From: Toxonevra muliebris
Lineage: Eukaryota > Arthropoda > Insecta > Diptera > Pallopteridae
Assembly: GCA_963691655.1 (NCBI GenBank)
Contig: OY829326.1
Location: 11,334,878 to 11,398,877, forward strand
Reading direction: 5' to 3'
Length of the DNA stretch: 64,000 nucleotides
Shown in pieces: positions 25,091 to 37,800 of the stretch. Numbering within the stretch: the first letter of the stretch is position 1; the number at the start of each line of letters is the position of its first letter. Below the pieces are notes generated by a model. It did not search any database and had not been told where the DNA came from. It was given only the letters and a program-made list of their open reading frames with translations. Position numbers and translations under genes: made by a program.

Positions 25091-28000
25091 AGGTGTCTCC
25101 GACAGTATAAAACGTCTTCTCCCCTATAGAAAAGGTGTCTCCGACAGTATAAAACGTCTTCTCCCCTATAGAAAAGGTGTCTGCGACAGTATAAAACGTC
25201 TTCTCCCCTATAGAAAAGGTGTCTCCGACAGTATAAAACGTCTTCTCCCCTATAGAAAAGGTGTCTTCGACAGTATAAAACGTCTTCTCTCCTATAGGGT
25301 GTCTCCGACAGTATAAAACGTCTTCTCCCCTATAGAAAAGGTGTCTCCGACAGTATAAAACGTCTTCTCCCCTATAGAAAAGGTGTCTCCGACAGTATAA
25401 AACGTCTTCTCCCCTATAGAAAAGGTGTCTCCGACAGTATAAAACGTCTTCTCCCCTATAGAAAAGGTGTCTGCGACAGTATAAAACGTCTTCTCCCCTA
25501 TAGAAAAGGTGTCTCCGACAGTATAAAACGTCTTCTCCCCTATAGAAAAGGTGTCTCCGACAGTATAAAACGTCTTCTCTCCTATAGAAAAGGTGTCTCC
25601 GACAGTATAAAACGTCTTCTCCCCTATAGAAAAGGTGTCTCCGACAGTATAAAACGTCTTCTCCCCTATAGAAAAGGTGTCTCCGACAGTATAAAACGTC
25701 TTCTCCCCTATAGAAAAGGTGTCTCCGACAGTATAAAACGTCTTCTCCCCTATAGAAAAGGTGTCTCCGACAGTATAAAACGTCTTCTCTCCTATAGAAA
25801 AGGTGTCTCCGACAGTATAAAACGTCTTCTCTCCTATAGAAAAGGTGTCTCCGACAGTATAAAACGTCTTCTCCCCTATAGAAAAGGTGTCTGCGACAGT
25901 ATAAAACGTCTTCTCCCCTATAGAAAAGGTGTCTCCGACAGTATAAAACGTCTTCTCTCCTATAGAAAAGGTGTCTCCGACAGTATAAAACGTCTTCTCT
26001 CCTATAGAAAAGGTGTCTGCGACAGTATAAAACGTCTTCTCCCCTATAGAAAAGGTGTCTGCGACAGTATAAAATGTCTTCTCTCCTATAGAAAGGAGGT
26101 GTCTCCGACAGTATAAAACGTCTTCTCTCCTATAGAAAAGGGTGTCCTCCGACAGTATAAAACGTCTTCTCCCCTATAGAAAAGGTGTCTCCGACAGTAT
26201 AAAACGTCTTCTCCCCTATAGAAAAGGTGTCTTCGACAGTATAAAACGTCTTCTCTCCTATAGAAAAGGTGTCTCCGACAGTATAAAACGTCTTCTCTCC
26301 TATAGAAAAGGTGTCTCCGACAGTATAAAACGTCTTCTCTCCTATAGAAAAGGTGTCTCCGACAGTATAAAACGTCTTCTCCCTATAGAAAAGGTGTCTC
26401 CGACAGTATAAAACGTCTTCTCCCCTATAGAAAAGGTGTCTCCGACAGTATAAAACGTCTTCTCCCCTATAGAAAAGGTGTCTCCGACAGTATAAAACGT
26501 CTTCTCCTCCTAATAGAAAAGGTGTCTCGACAGTATAAAACGTCTTCTCTCCTATAGAAAAGGTGTCTCCGACAGTATAAAACGTCTTCTCTCCTATAGA
26601 AAAGGTGTCTCCGACAGTATAAAACGTCTTCTCCCCTATAGAAAAGGTGTCTGCGACAGTATAAAACGTCTTCTCCCCTATAGAAAAGGTGTCTTCGACA
26701 GTATAAAACGTCTTCTCCCCTATAGAAAAGGTGTCTCCGACAGTATAAAACGTCTTCTCTCCTATAGAAAAGGTGTCTCCGACAGTATAAAACGTCTTCT
26801 CCCTATAGAAAAGGTGTCTCCGACAGTATAAAACGTCTTCTCCCCTATAGAAAAGGTGTCTCCGACAGTATAAAACGTCTTCTCTCCTATAGAAAAGGTG
26901 TCTCCGACAGTATAAAACGTCTTCTCCCCTATAGAAAAGGTGTCTGCGACAGTATAAAACGTCTTCTCCCCTATAGAAAAGGTGTCTCCGACAGTATAAA
27001 ACGTCTTCTCCCCTATAGAAAAGGTGTCTTCGACAGTATAAAACGTCTTCTCTCCTATAGAAAAGGTGTCTCCGACAGTATAAAACGTCTTCTCTCCTAT
27101 AGAAAAGGTGTCTCCGACAGTATAAAACGTCTTCTCCCCTATAGAAAAGGTGTCTGCGACAGTATAAAACGTCTTCTCCCCTATAGAAAAGGTGTCTCCG
27201 ACAGTATAAAACGTCTTCTCCCCTATAGAAAAGGTGTCTCCGACAGTATAAAACGTCTTCTCCCCTATAGAAAAGGTGTCTCGACAGTATAAAACGTCTT
27301 CTCCCTATAGAAAAGGTGTCTCCGACAGTATAAAACGTCTTCTCTCCTATAGAAAAGGTGTCTCCGACAGTATAAAACGTCTTCTCCCCTATAGAAAAGG
27401 TGTCTGCGACAGTATAAAACGTCTTCTCCCCTATAGAAAAGGTGTCTCCGACAGTATAAAACGTCTTCTCCCCTATAGAAAAGGTGTCTCCGACAGTATA
27501 AAACGTCTTCTCCCCTATAGAAAAGGTGTCTCCGACAGTATAAAACGTCTTCTCCCCTATAGAAAAGGTGTCTGCGACAGTATAAAACGTCTTCTCCCCT
27601 ATAGAAAAGGTGTCTCCGACAGTATAAAACGTCTTCTCCCCAAATAGAAAAGGTGTCTCCGACAGTATAAAACGTCTTCTCCCCTATAGAAAAGGTGTCT
27701 GCGACAGTATAAAACGTCTTCTCCCCTATAGAAAAGGTGTCTCCGACAGTATAAAACGTCTTCTCCCCTATAGAAAAGGTGTCTGCGACAGTATAAAACG
27801 TCTTCTCCCCTATAGAAAAGGTGTCTCCGACAGTATAAAACGTCTTCTCCCCTATAGAAAAGGTGTCTCCGACAGTATAAAACGTCTTCTCCCCTATAGA
27901 AAAGGTGTCTCCGACAGTATAAAACGTCTTCTCCCCTATAGAAAAGGTGTCTGCGACAGTATAAAACGTCTTCTCCCCTAAAGAAAAGGTGTCTCCGACA

Positions 28001-31000
28001 GTATAAAACGTCTTCTCTCCTATAGAAAAGGTGTCTTCGACAGTATAAAACGTCTTCTCTCCTATAGAAAAGGTGTCTCCGACAGTATAAAACGTCTTCT
28101 CCCCTATAGAAAAGGTGTCTTCGACAGTATAAAACGTCTTCTCTCCTATAGAAAAGGTGTCTCCGACAGTATAAAACGTCTTCTCCCCTATAGAAAAGGT
28201 GTCTGCGACAGTATAAAACGTCTTCTCCCCTATAGAAAAGGTGTCTTCGACAGTATAAAACGTCTTCTCTCCTATAGAAAAGGTGTCTCCGACAGTATAA
28301 AACGTCTTCTCTCCTATAGAAAAGGTGTCTCCGACAGTATAAAACGTCTTCTCCCCTATAGAAAAGGTGTCTCCGACAGTATAAAACGTCTTCTCCCCTA
28401 TAGAAAAGGTGTCTCCGACAGTATAAAACGTCTTCTCCCCTATAGAAAAGGTGTCTGCGACAGTATAAAACGTCTTCTCCCCTATAGAAAAGGTGTCTTC
28501 GACAGTATAAAACGTCTTCTCCCTATAGAAAAGGTGTCTCCGACAGTATAAAACGTCTTCTCCCCTATAGAAAAGGTGTCTCCGACAGTATAAAACGTCT
28601 TCTCCCCTATAGAAAAGGTGTCTGCGACAGTATAAAACGTCTTCTCCCCTATAGAAAAGGTGTCTCCGACAGTATAAAACGTCTTCTCCCCTATAGAAAA
28701 GGTGTCTCCGACAGTATAAAACGTCTTCTCTCCTATAGAAAAGGTGTCTCCGACAGTATAAAACGTCTTCTCCCCTATAGAAAAGGTGTCTCCGACAGTA
28801 TAAAACGTCTTCTCCCCTATAGAAAAGGTGTCTCCGACAGTATAAAACGTCTTCTCCCCTATAGAAAAGGTGTCTGCGACAGTATAAAACGTCTTCTCCC
28901 CTATAGAAAAGGTGTCTGCGACAGTATAAAACGTCTTCTCCCCTATAGAAAAGGTGTCTCCGACAGTATAAAACGTCTTCTCCCCTATAGAAAAGGTGTC
29001 TGCGACAGTATAAAACGTCTTCTCCCCTATAGAAAAGGTGTCTCCGACAGTATAAAACGTCTTCTCCCCTATAGAAAAGGTGTCTGCGACAGTATAAAAC
29101 GTCTTCTCCCCTATAGAAAAGGTGTCTCCGACAGTATAAAACGTCTTCTCCCCTATAGAAAAGGTGTCTCCGACAGTATAAAACGTCTTCTCCCTATAGA
29201 AAAGGTGTCTGCGACAGTATAAAACGTCTTCTCCCCTATAGAAAAGGTGTCTCCGACAGTATAAAACGTCTTCTCCCCTATAGAAAAGGTGTCTCCGACA
29301 GTATAAAACGTCTTCTCCCCTATAGAAAAGGTGTCTGCGACAGTATAAAACGTCTTCTCCCCTATAGAAAAGGTGTCTGCGACAGTATAAACGTCTTCTC
29401 CCCTAATAGAAAAGGTGTCTCCGACAGTATAAAACGTCTTCTCCCCTATAGAAAAGGTGTCTCCGACAGTATAAAACGTCTTCTCCCCTATAGAAAAGGT
29501 GTCTGCGACAGTATAAAACGTCTTCTCCCCTATAGAAAAGGTGTCTGCGACAGTATAAAACGTCTTCTCCCCTATAGAAAAGGTGTCTGCGACAGTATAA
29601 AACGTCTTCTCCCCTATAGAAAAGGTGTCTCCACCAGTATAAAACGTCTTCTCCCCTATAGAAAAGGTGTCTGCGACAGTATAAAACGTCTTCTCCCCTA
29701 TAGAAAAGGTGTCTGCCGACAGTATAAAACGTCTTCTCCCCTATAGAAAAGGTGTCTCGACAGTATAAAACGTCTTCTCCCCTATAGAAAAGGTGTCTCC
29801 GACAGTATAAAACGTCTTCTCTCCTATAGAAAAGGTGTCTCCGACAGTATAAAACGTCTTCTCCCCTATAGAAAAGGTGTCTCCGACAGTATAAAACGTC
29901 TTCTCCCCTATAGAAAAGGTGTCTCCGACAGTATAAAACGTCTTCTCCCTATAGAAAAGGTGTCTCCGACAGTATAAAACGTCTTCTCCCCTATAGAAAA
30001 GGTGTCTGCGACAGTATAAAACGTCTTCTCTCCCTATAGAAAAGGTGTCTCCGACAGTATAAAACGTCTTCTCCCCTATAGAAAAGGTGTCTCCGACAGT
30101 ATAAAACGTCTTCTCCCTATAGAAAAGGTGTCTCCGACAGTATAAAACGTCTTCTCCCCTATAGAAAAGGTGTCTGCGACAGTATAAAACGTCTTCTCCC
30201 CTATAGAAAAGGTGTCTTCGACAGTATAAAACGTCTTCTCTCCTATAGAAAAGGTGTCTCCGACAGTATAAAACGTCTTCTCTCCCTATAGAAAAGGTGT
30301 CTCCGACAGTATAAAACGTCTTCTCCCCTATAGAAAAGGTGTCTGCGACAGTATAAAACGTCTTCTCCCCTATAGAAAAGGTGTCTCCGACAGTATAAAA
30401 CGTCTTCTCCCCTATAGAAAAGGTGTCTCCGACAGTATAAAACGTCTTCTCTCCTATAGAAAAGGTGTCTGCGACAGTATAAAACGTCTTCTCTCCTATA
30501 GAAAAGGTGTCTCCGACAGTATAAAACGTCTTCTCCCCTATAGAAAAGGTGTCTGCGACAGTATAAAACGTCTTCTCCCCTATAGAAAAGGTGTCTGCGA
30601 CAGTATAAAACGTCTTCTCCCTATAGAAAAGGTGTCTGCGACAGTATAAAACGTCTTCTCCCCTATAGAAAAGGTGTCTGCGACAGTATAAAACGTCTTC
30701 TCCCCTATAGAAAAGGTGTCTTCGACAGTATAAAACGTCTTCTCTCCCTATAGAAAAGGTGTCTCCGACAGTATAAAACGTCTTCTCCCCTATAGAAAAG
30801 GTGTCTCCGACAGTATAAAACGTCTTCTCTCCTATAGAAAAGGTGTCTCCGACAGTATAAAACGTCTTCTCCCCTATAGAAAGATGGTGTCTCCGACAGT
30901 ATAAAACGTCTTCTCCCCTATAGAAAAGGTGTCTGCGACAGTATAAAACGTCTTCTCTCCTATAGAAAAGGTGTCTCCGACAGTATAAAACGTCTTCTCC

Positions 31001-31453
31001 CCTATAGAAAAGGTGTCTGCCGACAGTATAAAACGTCTTCTCCCCTATAGAAAAGGTGTCTGCGACAGTATAAAACGTCTTCTCCCCTATAGAAAAGGTG
31101 TCTGCGACAGTATAAAACGTCTTCTCCCCTATAGAAAAGGTGTCTGCGACAGTATAAAACGTCTTCTCTCCTATAGAAAAGGTGTCTCCGACAGTATAAA
31201 ACGTCTTCTCCCCTATAGAAAAGGTGTCTGCCGACAGTATAAAACGTCTTCTCCCTATAGAAAAGGTGTCTGCGACAGTATAAAACGTCTTCTCCCCTAT
31301 AGAAAAGGTGTCTCGACAGTATAAAACGTCTTCTCCCCTATAGAAAAGGTGTCTTCGACAGTATAAAACGTCTTCTCTCCTATAGAAAAGGTGTCTCCGA
31401 CAGTATAAAACGTCTTCTCCCCTATAGAAAAGGTGTCTCCGACAGTATAAAAC
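25091..31453. repeat. Region C: indel-rich plain units
   Basis: Mostly 42-bp units, with only one AAATAG unit (27,640-27,646). Small indels are unusually frequent: loss of AAAA at about 25,297, GAAAGGAGGTG at 26,093, AAGGGTGTCCTCCGAC at 26,138-26,152, CTCCTCCTAATAG at 26,505-26,516, GTCTCGACAG at 26,523, 27,279, 29,753 and 31,310, CTAATAG at 29,404, TGCCGACAG at 29,714, 31,018 and 31,230, CTCTCCCTATAG at 30,030, and GAAAGATGGTG at 30,880. This contrasts with the indel-free stretch that follows. Confidence 0.85.
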
Positions 31454-31481
31454 TCTACCCCCTGCTTACCCTATGATAGAT
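31454..31481. other. Short non-canonical segment inside the array
   Basis: Between a normal AAC and a normal TCTCCGACA there are 28 bases including CCCCCTGCTTACCC and TATGATAGAT instead of the expected 24. A weak match to the unit (CTTACCCTATGATAGA against CTTCTCCCCTATAGAA) suggests a very diverged unit or a patched junction. It separates the indel-rich region C from the indel-free region D. Confidence 0.8.
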
Positions 31482-34400
31482 TCTCCGACAGTATAAAACG
31501 TCTTCTCCCCTATAGAAAAGGTGTCTCCGACAGTATAAAACGTCTTCTCCCCTATAGAAAAGGTGTCTCCGACAGTATAAAACGTCTTCTCCCCTATAGA
31601 AAAGGTGTCTCCGACAGTATAAAACGTCTTCTCCCCTATAGAAAAGGTGTCTGCGACAGTATAAAACGTCTTCTCCCCTATAGAAAAGGTGTCTCCGACA
31701 GTATAAAACGTCTTCTCCCCTATAGAAAAGGTGTCTCCGACAGTATAAAACGTCTTCTCCCCTATAGAAAAGGTGTCTCCGACAGTATAAAACGTCTTCT
31801 CCCCTATAGAAAAGGTGTCTCCGACAGTATAAAACGTCTTCTCTCCTATAGAAAAGGTGTCTCCGACAGTATAAAACGTCTTCTCTCCTATAGAAAAGGT
31901 GTCTCCGACAGTATAAAACGTCTTCTCCCCTATAGAAAAGGTGTCTGCGACAGTATAAAACGTCTTCTCTCCTATAGAAAAGGTGTCTGCGACAGTATAA
32001 AACGTCTTCTCCCCTATAGAAAAGGTGTCTGCGACAGTATAAAACGTCTTCTCCCCTATAGAAAAGGTGTCTCCGACAGTATAAAACGTCTTCTCCCCTA
32101 TAGAAAAGGTGTCTGCGACAGTACAAAACGTCTTCTCTCCTATAGAAAAGGTGTCTCCGACAGTATAAAACGTCTTCTCCCCTATAGAAAAGGTGTCTGC
32201 GACAGTATAAAACGTCTTCTCTCCTATAGAAAAGGTGTCTTCGACAGTATAAAACGTCTTCTCTCCTATAGAAAAGGTGTCTGCGACAGTATAAAACGTC
32301 TTCTCTCCTATAGAAAAGGTGTCTGCGACAGTATAAAACGTCTTCTCCCCTATAGAAAAGGTGTCTGCGACAGTATAAAACGTCTTCTCTCCTATAGAAA
32401 AGGTGTCTTCGACAGTATAAAACGTCTTCTCTCCTATAGAAAAGGTGTCTCCGACAGTATAAAACGTCTTCTCCCCTATAGAAAAGGTGTCTCCGACAGT
32501 ATAAAACGTCTTCTCCCCTATAGAAAAGGTGTCTCCGACAGTATAAAACGTCTTCTCCCCTATAGAAAAGGTGTCTCCGACAGTATAAAACGTCTTCTCC
32601 CCTATAGAAAAGGTGTCTGCGACAGTATAAAACGTCTTCTCCCCTATAGAAAAGGTGTCTCCGACAGTATAAAACGTCTTCTCCCCTATAGAAAAGGTGT
32701 CTCCGACAGTATAAAACGTCTTCTCCCCTATAGAAAAGGTGTCTCCGACAGTATAAAACGTCTTCTCCCCTATAGAAAAGGTGTCTCCGACAGTATAAAA
32801 CGTCTTCTCTCCTATAGAAAAGGTGTCTCCGACAGTATAAAACGTCTTCTCTCCTATAGAAAAGGTGTCTCCGACAGTATAAAACGTCTTCTCTCCTATA
32901 GAAAAGGTGTCTCCGACAGTATAAAACGTCTTCTCCCCTATAGAAAAGGTGTCTGCGACAGTATAAAACGTCTTCTCTCCTATAGAAAAGGTGTCTCCGA
33001 CAGTATAAAACGTCTTCTCCCCTACAGAAAAGGTGTCTGCGACAGTATAAAACGTCTTCTCCCCTATAGAAAAGGTGTCTCCGACAGTATAAAACGTCTT
33101 CTCTCCTATAGAAAAGGTGTCTCCGACAGTATAAAACGTCTTCTCTCCTATAGAAAAGGTGTCTCCGACAGTATAAAACGTCTTCTCCCCTATAGAAAAG
33201 GTGTCTGCGACAGTATAAAACGTCTTCTCCCCTATAGAAAAGGTGTCTGCGACAGTATAAAACGTCTTCTCCCCTATAGAAAAGGTGTCTCCGACAGTAT
33301 AAAACGTCTTCTCCCCTATAGAAAAGGTGTCTGCGACAGTATAAAACGTCTTCTCCCCTATAGAAAAGGTGTCTCCGACAGTATAAAACGTCTTCTCTCC
33401 TATAGAAAAGGTGTCTCCGACAGTATAAAACGTCTTCTCTCCTATAGAAAAGGTGTCTCCGACAGTATAAAACGTCTTCTCTCCTATAGAAAAGGTGTCT
33501 CCGACAGTATAAAACGTCTTCTCTCCTATAGAAAAGGTGTCTCCGACAGTATAAAACGTCTTCTCCCCTATAGAAAAGGTGTCTGCGACAGTATAAAACG
33601 TCTTCTCTCCTATAGAAAAGGTGTCTCCGACAGTATAAAACGTCTTCTCCCCTATAGAAAAGGTGTCTGCGACAGTATAAAACGTCTTCTCCCCTATAGA
33701 AAAGGTGTCTGCGACAGTATAAAACGTCTTCTCCCCTATAGAAAAGGTGTCTGCGACAGTATAAAACGTCTTCTCCCCTATAGAAAAGGTGTCTCCGACA
33801 GTATAAAACGTCTTCTCCCCTATAGAAAAGGTGTCTCCGACAGTATAAAACGTCTTCTCCCCTATAGAAAAGGTGTCTCCGACAGTATAAAACGTCTTCT
33901 CCCCTATAGAAAAGGTGTCTGCGACAGTATAAAACGTCTTCTCTCCTATAGAAAAGGTGTCTCCGACAGTATAAAACGTCTTCTCCCCTATAGAAAAGGT
34001 GTCTGCGACAGTATAAAACGTCTTCTCCCCTATAGAAAAGGTGTCTCCGACAGTATAAAACGTCTTCTCTCCTATAGAAAAGGTGTCTGCGACAGTATAA
34101 AACATCTTCTCCCCTATAGAAAAGGTGTCTCCGACAGTATAAAACGTTTTCTCCCCTATAGAAAAGGTGTCTCCGACAGTATAAAACGTCTTCTCTCCTA
34201 TAGAAAAGGTGTCTCCGACAGTATAAAACGTCTTCTCTCCTATAGAAAAAGTGTCTCCGACAGTATAAAACGTCTTCTCCTTTATCGAAAAGGTGTCTCC
34301 GACAGTATAAAACGTCTTCTCTCCTATAGAAAAGGTGTCTCCGACAGTATAAAACGTCTTCTCCTTTATAGAAAAGGTGTCTCCGACAGTATAAAACGTC

Positions 34401-34818
34401 TTCTCTCCTATAGAAAAGGTGTCTCCGACAGTATAAAACGTCTTCTCCCCTATAGAAAAGGTGTCTCCGACAGTATAAAACGTTTTCTCTCCTATAGAAA
34501 AGGTGTCTCCGACAGTATAAAACGTCTTCTCTCCTATAGAAAAGGTGTCTCCGACAGTTCAAAACGTCTTCTCCCCTATAGAAAAGGTGTCTCCGACAGT
34601 ATAAAACGTCTTCTCCCCTATAGAAAAGGTGTCTGCGACAGTATAAAACGTCTTCTCCCCTATAGAAAAGGTGTCTCCGACAGTATAAAACGTCTTCTCC
34701 CCTATAGAAAAGGTGTCTCCGACAGTATAAAACGTCCTCTCTCCTATAAAAAAGGTGTCTCCGACAGTATAAAACGTCTTCTCCCCTATAGAAAAGGTGT
34801 CTGCGACAGTATAAAACG
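31482..34818. repeat. Region D: uniform, indel-free 42-bp units
   Basis: About 80 consecutive units without a length change. Variation is limited to position 18 (C/T) and 37 (C/G, T only at about 32,240 and 32,408) plus single changes such as GTACAAAACG (32,122), CTACAG (33,023), AACATCTTC (34,103) and TTTATCGAAA (34,274). Because 42 is divisible by three and no indel occurs, two reverse-strand frames stay open for roughly 3 kb over the same DNA, repeating CRRHLFYRGEDVLY and VGDTFSIGEKTFYT. Two overlapping periodic frames of this kind are not evidence of a protein. Confidence 0.9.
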
Positions 34819-37800
34819 TCAGTATAGAACGTCTTCTCCCCTATAGAAAAGGTTTCTCCGACAGTATAAAACGTCTTCTCCCCTATAGAAAAGGTGTCTC
34901 CGACAGTATAAAACGTCTTCTCTTCTATAGAAAAGGTGTCTCCGACAGTATAAAACGTCTTCTCTCCTATAGAAAAGGTGTCTGCGACAGTATAAAACGT
35001 CTTCTCCCCTATAGAAAAGGTGTCTCCGACAGTATAAAACGTCTTCTCTCCTATAGAAAAGGTGTCTCCGACAGTATAAAACGTCTTCTCTCCTGTAGAA
35101 AAGGTGTCTCCGACAGTATAAAACGTCTTCTCTCCTATAGAAAAGGTTTCTCCGACAGTATAAAACGTCTTCTCTCCTATAGAAAAGGTGTCTCCGACAG
35201 TATAAAACGTCTTCTCTCCTATAGAAAAGGTGTCTGCGACAGTATAAAACGTCTTCTCTCCTATACAAAAGGTGTCTGCGACAGTATAAAACGTCTTCTC
35301 TCCTATAGAAAAGGTGTCTGCGACAGTATAAAACGTCTTCTCCCCTATAGAAAAGGTGTCTCCGACAGTATAAAACGTCTTCTCTCCTATAGAAAAGGTG
35401 TCTCCGACAGTATAAAACGTCTTCTCTCCTATAGAAAAGGTTTCTCCGACAGTATAAAACGTCCTCTCTCCTATAAAAAAGGTGTCTCCGACAGTATAAA
35501 ACGTCTTCTCCCCTATAGAAAAGGTGTCTCCGACAGTATAAAACGTCTTCTCTCCTATAGAAAAGGTGTCTCCGACAGTATAAAACGTCTTCTCTCCTAT
35601 AGAAAAGGTGTCTCCGACAGTATAAAACGTCTTCTCTCCTGTAGAAAAGGTGTCTCCGACAGTATAAAACGTCTTCTCTCCTATAGAAAAGGTTTCTCCG
35701 ACAGTATAAAACGTCTTCTCTCCTATAGAAAAGGTGTCTCCGACAGTATAAAACGTCTTCTCTCCTATAGAAAAGGTGTCTGCGACAGTATAAAACGTCT
35801 TCTCTCCTATAGAAAAGGTGTCTGCGACAGTATAAAACGTCTTCTCCCCTATAGAAAAGGTGTCTGCGACAGTATAAAACGTCTTCTCTCCTATAGAAAA
35901 GGTTTCTCCGACAGTATAAAGCGTCTTCTCCCCTATAGAAAAGGTTTCTCCGACAGTATAAAACGTCTTCTCCCCTATAGAAAAGGTGTCTGCGACAGTA
36001 CAAAACGTCTTCTCTCCTATAGAAAAGGTGTCTCCGACAGTATAAAACGTCTTCTCCCCTATAGAAAAGGTTTCTCCGACAGTATAAAACGTCTTCTCTC
36101 CTATAGAAAAGGTGTCTCCGACAGTATAAAACGTCTTCTCTCCTATAGAAAAGGTGTCTGCGACAGTATAAAACGTCTTCTCTCCTATAGAAAAGGTGTC
36201 TGCGACAGTATAAAACGTCTTCTCCCCTATAGAAAAGGTGTCTGCGACAGTATAAAACGTCTTCTCTCCTATAGAAAAGGTGTCTCCGACAGTATAAAAC
36301 GTCTTCTCTTCTATAGAAAAGGTGTCTCCGACAGTATAAAACGTCAGTATAAAACGTCTTCTCTCCTATAGAAAAGGTGTCTCCGACAGTATAAAACGTC
36401 TTCTACCCTATAGAAAAGGTGTCTCCGACAGTATAAAACGTCTTCTCTCCTATAGAAAAGGTGTCTCCGACAGTATAAAACGTCTACTCTCCTATAGAAA
36501 AGGTGTCTGCGACAGTATAAAACGTCAGTATAGAACGTCTTCTCTCCTATAGAAAAGGTGTATCCGACAGTATAAAACGTCAGTATAAAACGTCTTCTCT
36601 CCTATAGAAAAGGTGTCTCCGACAGTATAAAACGTCTTCTCCCCTATAGAAAAGGTGTCTGCGACAGTATAAAACGTCTTCTCCCCTATAGAAAAGGTGT
36701 CTCCGACAGTATAAAACGTCTTCTCTCCTATAGAAAAGGTGTCTCCGACAGTATAAAACGTCTTCTCTCCTATAGAAAAGGTGTCTCCGACAGTATAAAA
36801 CGTCTTCTCTCCTATAGAAAAGGTTTCTCCGACAGTATAAAACGTCTTCTCCCCTATAGAAAAGGTGTCTCCGACAGTATAAAACGTCTTCTCTCCTATA
36901 CAAAAGGTGTCTGCGACAGTATAAAACGTCTTCTCTCCTATAGAAAAGGTGTCTGCGACAGTATAAAACGTCTTCTCCCCTATAGAAAAGGTGTCTCCGA
37001 CAGTATAAAACGTCTTCTCTCCTATAGAAAAGGTGTCTCCGACAGTATAAAACGTCTTCTCTCCTATAGAAAAGGTGTCTCCGACAGTATAAAACGTCTT
37101 CTCTCCTATAGAAAAGGTGTCTGCGACAGTATAAAACGTCTTCTCCCCTATAGAAAAGGTGTCTGCGACAGTATAAAACGTCTTCTCCCCTATAGAAAAG
37201 GTTTCTCCGACAGTATAAAACGTCTTCTCTCCTATAGAAAAGGTGTCTGCGACAGTATAAAACGTCTTCTCCCCTATAGAAAAGGTGTCTGCGACAGTAT
37301 AAAACGTCTTCTCCCCTATAGAAAAGGTTTCTCCGACAGTATAAAACGTCTTCTCCCCTATAGAAAAGGTGTCTCCGACAGTATAAAACGTCTTCTCTCC
37401 TATACAAAAGGTGTCTGCGACAGTATAAAACGTCTTCTCTCCTATAGAAAAGGTGTCTGCGACAGTATAAAACGTCTTCTCCCCTATAGAAAAGGTGTCT
37501 CCGACAGTATAAAACGTCTTCTCTCCTATAGAAAAGGTGTCTCCGACAGTATAAAACGTCTTCTCTCCTATAGAAAAGGTGTCTCCGACAGTATAAAACG
37601 TCTTCTCTCCTATAGAAAAGGTTTCTCCGACAGTATAAAACGTCCTCTCTCCTATAAAAAAGGTGTCTCCGACAGTATAAAACGTCTTCTCCCCTATAGA
37701 AAAGGTGTCTCCGACAGTATAAAACGTCTTCTCCCCTATAGAAAAGGTGTCTCCGACAGTATAAAACGTCCTCTCTCCTATAAAAAAGGTGTCTCCGACA

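Noticed and set aside
31454..31481. Transposon or insertion-sequence remnant
   Set aside because: Only 28 bases, no terminal inverted repeat, no target-site duplication, and a weak match to the satellite unit itself.
31455..34562. 1,035- and 879-residue reverse-strand open frames
   Set aside because: They overlap in different frames on the same repeat, begin at TTG-type or incidental starts, and consist only of the 14-residue translation of the 42-bp unit. No domain, non-repetitive terminus or promoter context.
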